From contig NZ_JAHXRQ010000004.1 of NCBI RefSeq assembly GCF_019392335.1, positions 186,001-250,000 of the forward strand: DNA of 64,000 nucleotides, written 5' to 3'. Shown here piece after piece: positions 37,725 through 47,347 of the stretch; position 1 is the first letter of the stretch; the number at the start of each line of letters is the position of its first letter. Position numbers and translations under genes: made by a program. The stretch comes from Mameliella sp. CS4. GTDB lineage: Bacteria > Pseudomonadota > Alphaproteobacteria > Rhodobacterales > Rhodobacteraceae. The notes beneath the pieces are model-generated. The model worked only from the letters and a program-made list of their open reading frames with translations. It was not told the origin of the DNA and made no database searches.

Positions 37725-38642
37725 CTAGTCAATATTGCTGCGCCCGACCGCCTCGACCGGCGCGCGCTCTTCCACCGGCACCATGTCGACGCTATGGCGG
37801 GTGCTGTGAAAGCCCGAGCTGCGCAGCGATCCCTTGACCGGGGCCACATCCGCGTAGTCCCGCCCGATGGCCACGCTGATATGGTCGGCGCCAACGCGCA
37901 TGTCGTTGGTCGGGTCGATCTCGATCCAGCCGACCTCGTTGCCGCACCAGGCACGGACCCAGGCGTGCATCGCATCCGCCCCCGCAAGTCGGGGCTGGCC
38001 CTCTGGCGGTTCGGTCCGCAGAAAGCCCGAGACATAGCCCGCCGGAATGCCGATCCCGCGCAGCGCGGCGATCATGATATGGCTGATGTCCTGGCAAACC
38101 CCGCGCCGGTTGGCAAAGGCCGTGGCCGGATCGGTGGTCACATCGGTTGCGGTGGAATCAAAGGTGATTTCCTCGTGCAGCGCCCGGGAAATCGCCTCGA
38201 CCACCGTCAGTACCGGCTGGTCAAGCCGCGTGATGCCCCGCGAAAATGCGGTGATCGAGGGCACGGGCACCACCCGGTCCGAGGCACCCAGGAAATGATG
38301 CGGGGCTTCGGGCGCCAGCGAGGGCACCTCGGCCAGTTCGCGGCGCATGTCGGCTAGCGCGCAGGAGAGGTCCAGCTCCTTGGGCAGGTCGTCGCGCCGG
38401 ATACGCCCGGTAAAGCGGAAATCGACCGTGTCCAGCGGCGCGTCATAAGCTATCTCTGTCAACGCGTTGCCAAAGAAATCCACCCGGTCGCGGCGAAAGG
38501 CCGGCGCGGGATCGGCCTGCAAGAGGCCTGAAACCAGGCGCTGTGCCGGCCCGTTGCCGGGCATCATCCGCAGGTGCATCCGCGCCGCCGCCGCGGAAAG
38601 CGCGTAGGCGTAGCGAACCGAAAGCGTGACGTCGTAGAGCAT
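37725..38642 (-). CDS. Transglutaminase-like family protein
   Basis: A 305-residue protein with an N-terminal bacterial transglutaminase-like beta domain (LYDVTLSVRYAYALSAAAARMHLRM) and a cysteine-protease-fold core. The catalytic Cys is in RRGVCQDISH, His in DAMHAWVRAWC and Asp in IEIDPTND. It begins 3 bp after the stop of the ATP-grasp/alpha-E gene and belongs to the same three-gene cassette. Such cassettes are predicted to make or process small peptides or peptide bonds on an unknown target. It is distinct from the larger transglutaminase at 41047. Confidence 0.85.
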   Translation of the reverse strand: MLYDVTLSVRYAYALSAAAARMHLRMMPGNGPAQRLVSGLLQADPAPAFRRDRVDFFGNALTEIAYDAPLDTVDFRFTGRIRRDDLPKELDLSCALADMRRELAEVPSLAPEAPHHFLGASDRVVPVPSITAFSRGITRLDQPVLTVVEAISRALHEEITFDSTATDVTTDPATAFANRRGVCQDISHIMIAALRGIGIPAGYVSGFLRTEPPEGQPRLAGADAMHAWVRAWCGNEVGWIEIDPTNDMRVGADHISVAIGRDYADVAPVKGSLRSSGFHSTRHSVDMVPVEERAPVEAVGRSNID

Positions 38643-38645
38643 CCC

Positions 38646-41045
38646 CTACCCCATGTACTGGGTGTGGATCGCATCCGACACCGCCTGCAGATCATCCGCC
38701 AGTTTCGCCAGCGCGGCGCTGTCCAGCACCTCGGGCGTGGCGACGGAAAGATCGGTGTGGACCCGCAGGATACGGCGCCCGACCTCTGTCAGCTGGCTGG
38801 ACTTGCCCTGCCGGGGCAGTTTCCCCTGTTGGTCCAGCAGCACGCCGGCCTGATAGATCACCGAACGCGGGTTTTCCGGGTCCAGCGCCAGCAGGTCGAC
38901 AACCGTGTTGCGGTTGGTCTCGACCGAGTAGCGGCGGCGGTGGGTCATGACGCTGTCGCCGATCTCCAGCGCCGCATCCAGGCTGCCCTGCGCCGCACCG
39001 CTGGCCGAAAAGACCGCCAGCAGGTCCGAGATCTGGACACCGCGTTCCAGCGCACGCCCCATGGACATGAAGCGCCAGCCGGAAAAACGGAACATGTTGT
39101 CGTTCACAAGGCCCGCGAAACCGGCCAGCTTGCGCAGAAGCTGGCTCAGGGCGCGGCCCGTCGCGTCGCCGTGGTCGACCGCCCCGGCAAGGTCACGCGC
39201 CGCCGCTTCCAGTTCGTCCAGCGCATACCAGCCGTCATCGGAAAACCGGTCGCGCACCTTGCTGGCGCAGCCCCGGGCCCGTGCCAGCAGGTTCAGGAAG
39301 AGATCCGGCAGCGGTTGTTCAAGATACAGCCCCCGCCCCTCAAGGTAGCGGCCAAGCTGGTCGAAGACCGGCATCGGCGTGCCGCCGTTGTCCTCCAGCC
39401 GCAGGTGATAGGCCCGCAGGGTCCGGGCAGTGAAATCGGCCCGTTCGACGTAGCGGCCCAGCCAGAACAGGTTGTCCGCCGCGCGCGCGGGCAGCCGTCC
39501 GGGCATCCGCCGGATGAACGGCCCCGGCTGCTGGCCCGACAGCGTCTCTGTGGACACGGGCGCGTCGCTGACCACCCAGACATCCGCCACCGACCCGCCG
39601 CTCTGCATGGCCAGCGCGGTTGGGTCCTCTGTCCGGCCGATGCGGGCATAGCCGCCGGGCATCACGGTCCAGCCGTCCTTTGTGCGGGCGGCGAAGACGC
39701 GGACCACCATCGGACGCGGCAGCAACTTGCCCTCGATCATCGCGGGCGTGGTCGACAGGGTCACCGCCTGTTGCCCCACCAGCGCGCCGCCGCTCTTGTC
39801 CAGCCAGTCGCGCACCGGGCCGCGCGCAGTGTCACGGAACCGCCCGCCAAGCGCGGTGGAACTGTCGATCTCAAAGGGCAGTTGCGTCGACAGCGCCGGG
39901 CCGATCATCATGCGTTCCAGGTTCTCGCTCACGTAGGCGCGTTCGCTGGCCTGCCCGCACCACCAGGTCGCGATATTGGGCAGTTTCAGCCGCTCGCCCA
40001 TCAGCGCCTCTGAAATACGCGGCATGAACGCCATGAGCGCCCGCGCCTCCAGCACGCCGGACCCCAGGCAGTTGAGCATCGTCACCGCGCCCGACCGCAG
40101 CGTGCCCACCATGCCCGGCGTCCCGAGGGCCGAGTTTTCATCCAGTTCCAGCGGATCGGCGAACCGCGAGTCCAGCCGTCGCCAGAGCACGCTGACCGGT
40201 TCCAGCCCGCTGATCGTGCGCACCATCAGCTTGCCGTCGACGCTGACCAGGTCCTCGGACTCCAGCAGAAGGAAGCCGAGGTAGCGCGCGATATAGGCAT
40301 GTTCGAAATAGGTGTCGGTGTTCTGGCCCGGCGTCAGGATCGCCACCTGGCCCTGTTCGGGGCCGCGCAGCTGGGTCAGCCGGTCGCGGAAGGTGCGAAA
40401 GAAGGCGGCCAGCCGGTGAACGTTCGTTTCCTGGTAAAGATCGTTGAAGACCCGCAGCGTCGCCATGCGGTTTTCCAGCGCGAAACCAGAGCCCGAGGGC
40501 GCCTGCGTGCGGTCCCCCAGCACCAGCCAGCTGCCATCCGGAGAACGCCCGATCTCGAAGGCCAGGAAATGCAGGTAATGCTCCGAGCGCGGCTTTACCC
40601 CCACCATCGGGCGCAGCCACTCGGGGTTGCGGGCCACCAGTTGCGGCGGCAGGATCCCGCGTCTGACCAGCGTCGCCGGGCCATAGAGATCGGCCATCGT
40701 GCGTTCCAGCAGCTCGGCCCGCTGGGCGATGCCGCTGGCCAGCTTGTTCCACTCGGTCTCACCGATGATCACGGGAATATGGCTGAGCGGCCAGTCCCGG
40801 ACGGCGGATTCGTCGCCCGTGTACTGGCGATAGTAGACGCCCGCATCCTGCAGATAGAGATCGCCGCGCGCAAAGTCCTGGTTCACCTGGTCGGGGTTGC
40901 GCCCGGCCAGGTGATTGATCATCGGCTGCCAGACCGGGCGCAGCGTACCATCAGGGCGCAAAAGCTCATCTGCCACCCCCTTGGGTGGCAGATACTGGTC
41001 CAGTGGCGCCTTGCGCGCCGACGTAACGGCGCCGGTTTCGCCCAT
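38646..41045 (-). CDS. Circularly permuted ATP-grasp protein fused to an alpha-E domain
   Basis: A 799-residue fusion. Residues about 1-470 are the circularly permuted type 2 ATP-grasp ligase, with YRQYTGDESA, ILTPGQNTDTYFEHAYIARYLG and LDENSALGTPGMV. Residues about 490-799 are the alpha-helical alpha-E domain (DNLFWLGRYVERADFTARTLRAY...). In many bacteria these are separate genes. The enzyme class forms amide bonds with ATP, and the transglutaminase neighbours would cut or transfer such bonds. It starts one base after the large transglutaminase stop. Confidence 0.87.
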   Translation of the reverse strand: MGETGAVTSARKAPLDQYLPPKGVADELLRPDGTLRPVWQPMINHLAGRNPDQVNQDFARGDLYLQDAGVYYRQYTGDESAVRDWPLSHIPVIIGETEWNKLASGIAQRAELLERTMADLYGPATLVRRGILPPQLVARNPEWLRPMVGVKPRSEHYLHFLAFEIGRSPDGSWLVLGDRTQAPSGSGFALENRMATLRVFNDLYQETNVHRLAAFFRTFRDRLTQLRGPEQGQVAILTPGQNTDTYFEHAYIARYLGFLLLESEDLVSVDGKLMVRTISGLEPVSVLWRRLDSRFADPLELDENSALGTPGMVGTLRSGAVTMLNCLGSGVLEARALMAFMPRISEALMGERLKLPNIATWWCGQASERAYVSENLERMMIGPALSTQLPFEIDSSTALGGRFRDTARGPVRDWLDKSGGALVGQQAVTLSTTPAMIEGKLLPRPMVVRVFAARTKDGWTVMPGGYARIGRTEDPTALAMQSGGSVADVWVVSDAPVSTETLSGQQPGPFIRRMPGRLPARAADNLFWLGRYVERADFTARTLRAYHLRLEDNGGTPMPVFDQLGRYLEGRGLYLEQPLPDLFLNLLARARGCASKVRDRFSDDGWYALDELEAAARDLAGAVDHGDATGRALSQLLRKLAGFAGLVNDNMFRFSGWRFMSMGRALERGVQISDLLAVFSASGAAQGSLDAALEIGDSVMTHRRRYSVETNRNTVVDLLALDPENPRSVIYQAGVLLDQQGKLPRQGKSSQLTEVGRRILRVHTDLSVATPEVLDSAALAKLADDLQAVSDAIHTQYMG

Positions 41046-41046
41046 G

Positions 41047-44000
41047 TCAGATCCAGGGCGCGCGCCGCAGGTCCAGGGTCATCGGGAACTCCGGGTGCGG
41101 GTTTTCAGTCGCCGGCCAGTAGGTTCCGGGCGTATGCCCCCATTTCTGGAAACGAGCCAGGCGGCGGGCATCGGCCTCGTTCGTGTTGACCGGGAAGGTA
41201 TCATAACTGCGCCCGCCGGGATGCGCCACATGGTATGTGCAGCCACCGATCGACCGCCCCGACCAGGTGTCGAAAATATCGAAGATCAGCGGCGCGTTGA
41301 CCGGCAGCACCGGGTGCAGCGCCTCGGCCGGTTGCCAGGCCTTGAACCGCAGGCCCCCCACCTTGCGCCCGCTCATGCCCGTGCCATGCAGCGGCACCTG
41401 CCGCTGGTTGCAGCAAACCACGTATCGGCTGGGGTCCAGCGCGGTCAGTTGCACCTGCATCCGCTCCACGGAACTGTCGGTGTAACGGACGGTGCCGCCA
41501 ATGGCGCCGCGTTCGCCCAGGACGTGCCAGGGCTCCAGCGCCTGACGTACCTCCAGGTGGACGTCCTCGACCTCGATTTCCCCGGCAAAGGGGAAGCGGA
41601 ATTCGCGCTGCGCCTCGTACCATTCCGGACGCAGGTCAAAGCCGTGGTCCTTGAGATCACGCAGCACGTCCATGAAATCCTGCCAGACGAATTCCGGCAA
41701 CATAAAGCGGTCATGCAGCGTGGTGCCCCAGCGCACGGGCTTGCCCTTGACCGGCGATTTCCACAGCCGCACCAAAAGAGCCCGCAAGAGCACCTGTTGC
41801 GCCAGGCTCATCCGGGCGTCCGGCGGCATTTCGAAGCCGCGGAATTCCACCAGCCCCAGCCGTCCGGTCGGCCCGTCCGGGGAATAGAGCTTGTCGATAC
41901 AGATTTCGGCCCGGTGGGTGTTGCCGGTCACGTCGATCAGGATGTTGCGCAACAGCCGGTCCACCAGCCAGGGCTGCGGCGGCTCACCGTCCTCCGGGTC
42001 GGGGATCTGGCTGAGCGCGATTTCCAGTTCATACAACGTGTCATGCCGTGCCTCGTCGATCCGTGGCGCCTGGCTGGTCGGGCCGATGAAAGTGCCCGAG
42101 AAGAGGTAGCTGAGCGAGGGATGCCGCTGCATATAGAGGATCAGTGAGCGCAGCAGGTCGGGCCGCCGAAGGAAGGGCGAATCCATCGTCGTCGCGCCAC
42201 CCACGACGACGTGGTTGCCCCCGCCCGTTCCGGTATGCTTACCGTCGATCATGAACTTGTCGGCGCCAAGGCGGCAGTTGCGCGCTTCTTCGTAGACCGC
42301 GCTGGTGATGTCGACGCAGTCTTCCCAGCTGCTGGCGGGATGGACGTTGACCTCGATCACGCCCGGATCGGGGGCCACCCGGATCACGTTCAGGCGCGAG
42401 TCATGCGGCGGTGTGTAGCCCTCGATATGCAGCGGCAGGTCCAGCGCCTCTGCGGTCTGCTCGGCGGTCGAGATCAGTTCCAGATAGTCCTCCAGCGCCT
42501 CGACCGGCGGCATGAAGATGCAGAGCTTGCCGTCGCGCGGTTCGACCGCGATGGCCGTCCGCACCACGCCGCCCTCGGGCGTGGCGGCTTGTTCGCGCTG
42601 AACCTCTGACGGCTCACCCGCCCGCAGGCGCGACACCGGCTGTTCCCGGCCAGGCGTCGTCCGGGGCAGCGTGTCCCGCTCTTCCTCGGCAATCTTGCGC
42701 AATTCCTCGAAGAGCGCCTGGCGCTTGTCGTCCATCTCGTGGAAATCGGGCAGATCTTCGACCGGCACGGTCGGGTCGGCAGGATAGACATAGGGATAGG
42801 CCGAGACGCCCACATGCGGCAGCGTGCCCAGCGGCAGGCGAAAGCCCACGGGACTGTCGCCCGGGATCAGGAACAGGTGACCGCGCCGTGTTTTCCAGCG
42901 TTCCGAGCGCCAGCCGCGACCGAAGGCGCGAGATTGCCAGCGCTGGATCGGCAGGATGAATCCGGCGGGCCTGTCCAGCCCGCGTTCAAAGACACGGGCG
43001 ATGCGGGCGCGCGCCTCGGGGTCCTTGAGGCGCGAATCCTCTGGCGTGACGTTTTCCGGCAATTCCGCCTCTTTCAGGATCCAGACCGCCGGATCCTCGA
43101 ACGCGGGCTGGACGTATTCCGTACCGATCTCCAGCGCCTTGGCGAACCCGGCCATGAAGGTCTCGGCATCCGCCGCCGTCGCGCCCTTGGCGGTTTCCTT
43201 GGCGACCAGGTCCAGGTTTTTCCAGACCGGTTTGCCGTCCCGACGCCAATAAAGCGAAAAGGTCCAGCGTGGCAACGTTTCGCCCGGATACCACTTGCCC
43301 TGGCCGAAATGCAGGAAACCACCGGGGGCGAAACGGTCGCGCAAGCGACGGATCAGATCGTCGGCCAGCGCGCGCTTCTGGGGGCCGACGGCGGCGGTGT
43401 TCCACTCCGCGCTTTCGAAATCGTCGATTGACACGAAGGTCGGCTCACCGCCCATCGTCAGGCGCATGTCCTGCGCCTCGATCTCGGCATCCACCTTTTG
43501 CCCAAGCGCATCCAGCGCGTCCCAGCTTTCCTCCGAGAACGGCTTGGTGATGCGCGGATGTTCGGCGATCCGGTGCACCTCCATCTCGAAGTCGAAATCG
43601 GTCTGGGTGTCCTTGTCGCCGCTGAAACCGCCCACGATGGGCGCGGCATTGCTGTAATGTGGGGTGGCCGCCAGCGGGATGTGGCTTTCCCCGGTCAAAA
43701 GGCCACTGGTCGGGTCCAAGCCGACCCAGCCCGCCCCGGGCAGGTAAACCTCGCACCAGGCGTGAAGGTCGGTAAAGTCATGATCCGTGCCGGAGGGCCC
43801 GTCCAGCGCCTCAAGATCCGGTTTCAGCTGGATCAGGTAGCCCGAGACGAACCGCGTGGCAAAGCCCAGGTGTCGCAGGATGTTGATCAGAAGCCAGCTG
43901 GTGTCGCGGCAAGAGCCGGATTTCTTTTCAAGCGTTTCCTCGGGGGTCTGAACGCCGGGTTCCATCCGGATCAGGTACTCGGTCTCCTGCTCCAGCTGGC

Positions 44001-44448
44001 GGTTCAGCTCCACCAGCATGTCGATGGTGACCTGTTTCTTGCGCGGCACGCTTTCGACCCATTTCTTCAGCAGGGGCGTCAGCGGCTCGGTCTTGCGATA
44101 GACCGCCAGGTCCGGCGCGATCTCCTCGGGGTATTCAAAGGGCCATTCGCGGGCGACATCGTCGACGAAAAAATCGAAGGGATTGTAGACCGTCATGTCG
44201 GCCACGAGGTCGACCTCGATCCGGAATTCGGTCACCGGCTCGGGAAAGACGAACCGCGCCAGCCAGTTGCCGTAGATGTCCTGCTGGTGGTTCACGAAGT
44301 GCCCCTCGGGGGATACCTTTAGCGAGTGGCTGATCACCCGGGTCCGGCTGTGCGGTGCCGGTCGGAGCCGGATGATCTGCGGTGACAGGTTCACCGGGCG
44401 GTCGTACTTGTAATGCGTAAGATGCCGGATGCTCGCGGTGATCGCCAT
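41047..44448 (-). CDS. Large transglutaminase-like protein with DUF2126 domain
   Basis: An 1133-residue protein. The N-terminal transglutaminase core (about 1-290) carries the catalytic Cys in [12 protein letters not shown], His in [12 protein letters not shown] and Asp in GLDPTSGL. A long DUF2126 region follows, containing [15 protein letters not shown], a [12 protein letters not shown] segment and [13 protein letters not shown]. This fusion leads the cassette with the ATP-grasp/alpha-E and small transglutaminase genes. The biochemical product is unknown; a peptide-ligase/peptidase pathway has been proposed from domain logic. The GC content and codon use match the surroundings. Confidence 0.88.
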   Translation of the reverse strand: MAITASIRHLTHYKYDRPVNLSPQIIRLRPAPHSRTRVISHSLKVSPEGHFVNHQQDIYGNWLARFVFPEPVTEFRIEVDLVADMTVYNPFDFFVDDVAREWPFEYPEEIAPDLAVYRKTEPLTPLLKKWVESVPRKKQVTIDMLVELNRQLEQETEYLIRMEPGVQTPEETLEKKSGSCRDTSWLLINILRHLGFATRFVSGYLIQLKPDLEALDGPSGTDHDFTDLHAWCEVYLPGAGWVGLDPTSGLLTGESHIPLAATPHYSNAAPIVGGFSGDKDTQTDFDFEMEVHRIAEHPRITKPFSEESWDALDALGQKVDAEIEAQDMRLTMGGEPTFVSIDDFESAEWNTAAVGPQKRALADDLIRRLRDRFAPGGFLHFGQGKWYPGETLPRWTFSLYWRRDGKPVWKNLDLVAKETAKGATAADAETFMAGFAKALEIGTEYVQPAFEDPAVWILKEAELPENVTPEDSRLKDPEARARIARVFERGLDRPAGFILPIQRWQSRAFGRGWRSERWKTRRGHLFLIPGDSPVGFRLPLGTLPHVGVSAYPYVYPADPTVPVEDLPDFHEMDDKRQALFEELRKIAEEERDTLPRTTPGREQPVSRLRAGEPSEVQREQAATPEGGVVRTAIAVEPRDGKLCIFMPPVEALEDYLELISTAEQTAEALDLPLHIEGYTPPHDSRLNVIRVAPDPGVIEVNVHPASSWEDCVDITSAVYEEARNCRLGADKFMIDGKHTGTGGGNHVVVGGATTMDSPFLRRPDLLRSLILYMQRHPSLSYLFSGTFIGPTSQAPRIDEARHDTLYELEIALSQIPDPEDGEPPQPWLVDRLLRNILIDVTGNTHRAEICIDKLYSPDGPTGRLGLVEFRGFEMPPDARMSLAQQVLLRALLVRLWKSPVKGKPVRWGTTLHDRFMLPEFVWQDFMDVLRDLKDHGFDLRPEWYEAQREFRFPFAGEIEVEDVHLEVRQALEPWHVLGERGAIGGTVRYTDSSVERMQVQLTALDPSRYVVCCNQRQVPLHGTGMSGRKVGGLRFKAWQPAEALHPVLPVNAPLIFDIFDTWSGRSIGGCTYHVAHPGGRSYDTFPVNTNEADARRLARFQKWGHTPGTYWPATENPHPEFPMTLDLRRAPWI

Positions 44449-44675
44449 GATGTTCCCGTCTGTCCCAAGGTCTGATTGTCCTCAAGCCAGAGAAGCCGCC
44501 ATGAGAGACGATGTAAACCCGCAGATGCCGACAGGGCCTAATCCGCCGATCATTGCCGCAAGCAGGTGACAGAGCGCGGCAATTGCACGTTTCTTGGGCA
44601 GTTTGCGGCGGGGCAGTTGACGGTTGCCGCATTTGGCGTCGTGAAATGACAGCCCCGCCCCGCACGTTGTTCATG

Positions 44676-46433
44676 TCAGGCGGCCCGTGTTCGCCCGCCT
44701 GCGGCCTCCGGTCGTGTGGCGCCAGGGGACCGGGTATCGGAGCCGGTGACGAAACGGCCGACGGTTTCGCTGAGCGCGCCGGCATCGGTGCGCATCATGT
44801 GCGCCGAGGCGGTGGATTCCTCGACCATCGCGGCGTTCTGCTGGGTGACCCGGTCGAGGTTGGAGATCCCGACGTTGATCTCCTGCAGGCCCTGGGCCTG
44901 CTCCCCAGCGCTGCTGGCGATGCCCGTCATCATGTCCGACACCTCGGCGACGCGGGTCAGCACATCGTCCAGCGCGCCACCGGCCTCTTCGACCAGCCTG
45001 ACACCGCTGGCCACCTGTTCGCCCGCGCCGGTGATCAGTTCCTTGATCTGCTGGGCCGCCGCCGCGCTGCGCTGGGCCAGGCCGCGCACCTCTGTCGCCA
45101 CCACGGCAAAGCCCTTGCCGCTTTCGCCCGCGCGCGCCGCCTCGACCCCGGCGTTCAGGGCCAGCAGGTTGGTCTGGAAGGCGATGTCGTCGATGACGCT
45201 GGTGATCTCTCCGATCTGCTCCGAGGATTTCTCGATCACGCTCATCGCCTCGATGGCAGAGCGCATGACCTCGCCATTGCGTTCCGCGATCTCGCGGGTC
45301 TGACGCACCTGGTCGTCCGCGCTGCGGGCGTTTTCCGCCGCCGCGCTGACGCTGCTCAGCAATTCCTCCAGCGCCGCCGCAGATTCCTCCAGCGTGGCGG
45401 CCTGTGTTTCTGTCCTGCGGGACAGATCGTCCGAGGCCGAGGCGATCTGGTTGGCATTGTCCAGAAGGCTGCCGGCGCTGGCCGAAACCTCGTCGACCAC
45501 TCGGCGCAGGCTGGCGATGGCTCGGTTGTAGTTGGCCCGGAGCGCGGCGTATTCCTCTGGGAACTCTGCCACGATCTCGCGGTTGAGAACGCCCTCCGCC
45601 AGCACGTCCAGCGCCTTGCCCAGGTGGGTCACCATCTCGACCTGGCGCTCCATGTCCCGGGCGCGCTCTTCCTCGGCGTCGCGCGCGACTCTCAGGGCCC
45701 GGGTCATCTCGCGCATGTGGTTGGCGATGCTGCCGAATTCGTCGCGTCGGCCCGTCATGTCGATATCGCTGTCGTAGTCGCCATCGGAAATGCGCTTGAC
45801 CGCCTCCGTGACCTGGCGCAGCGGACGGCCCAGGCTGCGCTGCAACAACAGCAGCGTCACCCCCAGCAGCACGATGAAAACAGCCGCTGCCACCAACAGG
45901 ATGCTCATCTTCTCGGCCCATACGGCGGCATGGGCCGCATCGGCGTTCCAGGCCATTGCAAGTACGCCGATCACCGGTCCCTCGGGTCCGGCCAGCACGG
46001 GTTCTGCCACCAAAAGCCCGCCTTTGGCACTGATCCGGGTGCCGTCGGCCAGGGACTTTGCCGCCAGTTCCGCGACACCGTCCAGAAGCGCCGCATCCTC
46101 GCCCGCGACGGCCAAGCGTTCGCCCTCGGCGTCCAGCACCAGTGTCGCGCGCCCATTTGCCCCGGCCGCGGTCATCGCGGCCGAGACTTCTTCTTCCACC
46201 TTCGGCAAGGCCTTGAACCGGATCGGCTTGCTCAGCGCGCTTGCGCTGAGTTCGACCGTCCGCGCGGCCTGGTCGACCACGCCTTTGACGGCGAGATCGT
46301 TAACCAGCCGCATGGATTGTACCGACAGCACGCCTGCCACCACGATCGTGGTGACCGCCATGATGCCCGCGCACCTGATGAATACCGAGTGCAGCCCCGC
46401 GCCCGACCTCGTCTTTCCGCCGTCCTTTGTCAT
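44676..46433 (-). CDS. Methyl-accepting chemotaxis protein
   Basis: A 585-residue transducer. TM1 is at about 21-43, a short periplasmic domain of about 130 residues follows, TM2 is at about 177-200, then HAMP (about 200-255), a linker and the four-helix signalling hairpin with the tip EKSSEQIGEITSVIDDIAFQ and NLLALNAGVEAARAGE. No C-terminal CheR/CheB pentapeptide is visible; the tail ends in GGRTRAA. It lies 44 bp downstream of a gene for a separate periplasmic PDC-type sensor protein and is probably co-expressed with it. The chemoeffector is unknown. Confidence 0.9.
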   Translation of the reverse strand: MTKDGGKTRSGAGLHSVFIRCAGIMAVTTIVVAGVLSVQSMRLVNDLAVKGVVDQAARTVELSASALSKPIRFKALPKVEEEVSAAMTAAGANGRATLVLDAEGERLAVAGEDAALLDGVAELAAKSLADGTRISAKGGLLVAEPVLAGPEGPVIGVLAMAWNADAAHAAVWAEKMSILLVAAAVFIVLLGVTLLLLQRSLGRPLRQVTEAVKRISDGDYDSDIDMTGRRDEFGSIANHMREMTRALRVARDAEEERARDMERQVEMVTHLGKALDVLAEGVLNREIVAEFPEEYAALRANYNRAIASLRRVVDEVSASAGSLLDNANQIASASDDLSRRTETQAATLEESAAALEELLSSVSAAAENARSADDQVRQTREIAERNGEVMRSAIEAMSVIEKSSEQIGEITSVIDDIAFQTNLLALNAGVEAARAGESGKGFAVVATEVRGLAQRSAAAAQQIKELITGAGEQVASGVRLVEEAGGALDDVLTRVAEVSDMMTGIASSAGEQAQGLQEINVGISNLDRVTQQNAAMVEESTASAHMMRTDAGALSETVGRFVTGSDTRSPGATRPEAAGGRTRAA

Positions 46434-46477
46434 GCTCTGGTCCCTTGCCTCACATTGGTTGTGTTTGCGCCGTGGCC

Positions 46478-47047
46478 TTACATCAGCACTTCGGCGTCGA
46501 CACCCACGGTCATTGCGCCGATGGGCGCGCCGCTGTCCGGGTCGGTGATCGTGATCGAAATCTGCGCCTGGTAGGTCTGGCTGGATTCATCGAACTCGAC
46601 CTCGCCGAAATGCACGGCGCCAGCGCCCTTTGGATAGGTTTCCTGGTACTTGGCCTCGTCCCCCTGCCAGTAGTCGGAGGTCGCGCCCGAGGCGGCTACG
46701 TTCAGCCCCTTGGCATCCATCACGATCACCTCAGTGATCATGCCGCCGCTGGCCTCGATCCGAGAGCGGAGGAAATCCGCGGCCGGGTTCATCAGGACGC
46801 CGTCGACCAGGGCGGACCCCGTGCCCACCTCCGCCTGCCAGGTTTCGTCCAGCTCGGTGATGCGCGCCGCGTCAAATCCGGCGGTCCGGACATTCTGGGC
46901 CTCGATCGCCGCGACGATCGCGGTGTCATGGGCCCAGGCCATGATTTCACTGTCGACATAGGCCTGCATGGCCTCGTGAGGTTCGGCCGCAAAGGCGGCA
47001 GGCGCCGCCGCAAACAGCGCGGCGGACAGTAGCAATGCACGTTTCAT
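46478..47047 (-). CDS. Periplasmic PDC/Cache-type sensor-domain protein
   Basis: A 189-residue exported protein. The signal peptide (MKRALLLSAALFAAAPAAFA, cleavage after AFA) is followed by a helix and a beta-sheet core with GGMITEVIVMDAKGLNVAASGATSDYWQGDEAKYQETY, FDESSQTYQAQISITITDPDSG and IGAMTVGVDAEVLM. That is the PDC/Cache ligand-sensor pattern normally found inside receptors. Here it is a free protein encoded just before a chemoreceptor on the same transcript, so it may be a soluble ligand-binding partner for it. Confidence 0.75.
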   Translation of the reverse strand: MKRALLLSAALFAAAPAAFAAEPHEAMQAYVDSEIMAWAHDTAIVAAIEAQNVRTAGFDAARITELDETWQAEVGTGSALVDGVLMNPAADFLRSRIEASGGMITEVIVMDAKGLNVAASGATSDYWQGDEAKYQETYPKGAGAVHFGEVEFDESSQTYQAQISITITDPDSGAPIGAMTVGVDAEVLM

Positions 47048-47347
47048 CCAAAAGTCTCCGGTGTAGGTTCAGGATGGTGGCACCCTATGCAGCCCCCGGT
47101 TTACGGGCACTTAACCGGCTGTAAAATTGAAGCTATTTTAGGTGTCAGGTCAAAAGCGACATGGCGTCGTTTTCCATGCAGACAGCACCCGGCGGCGGCG
47201 ACAGGCTGCTGGTCATGAAGATGCATGATGCGGCTATCTCTTTGATCCTGCGCCAGATCGGGGCCCGCCGCGGGCGCGCGGCCAGGGGGCGTCCGGGCCG
47301 GAACGCGGCCCCCTGACCCCTGCCCCTTTCCTTCGGAGACACCACAG
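47048..47347. other. Divergent intergenic region between the PDC-sensor and MttB-like genes
   Basis: A 300-bp region without a supportable gene. The left half (47095-47180) is comparatively A/T-rich and includes an inverted repeat at 47152-47173. The right half is very GC-rich up to the GGAGA ribosome site of the mttB homologue. Promoters for both directions are expected here. No cobalamin riboswitch features were recognised by eye. Confidence 0.4.
47152..47173. promoter_or_regulatory. Candidate operator, inverted repeat near the MttB-like gene
   Basis: AAAAGCGAC (47152-47160) and GTCGTTTT (47166-47173) are inverted copies apart from one extra G, around a 5-base centre. It lies about 175 bp upstream of the MttB-like start and 105 bp upstream of the divergent sensor gene. 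A binding site for a dimeric regulator is plausible; identity is unknown. Confidence 0.35.
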
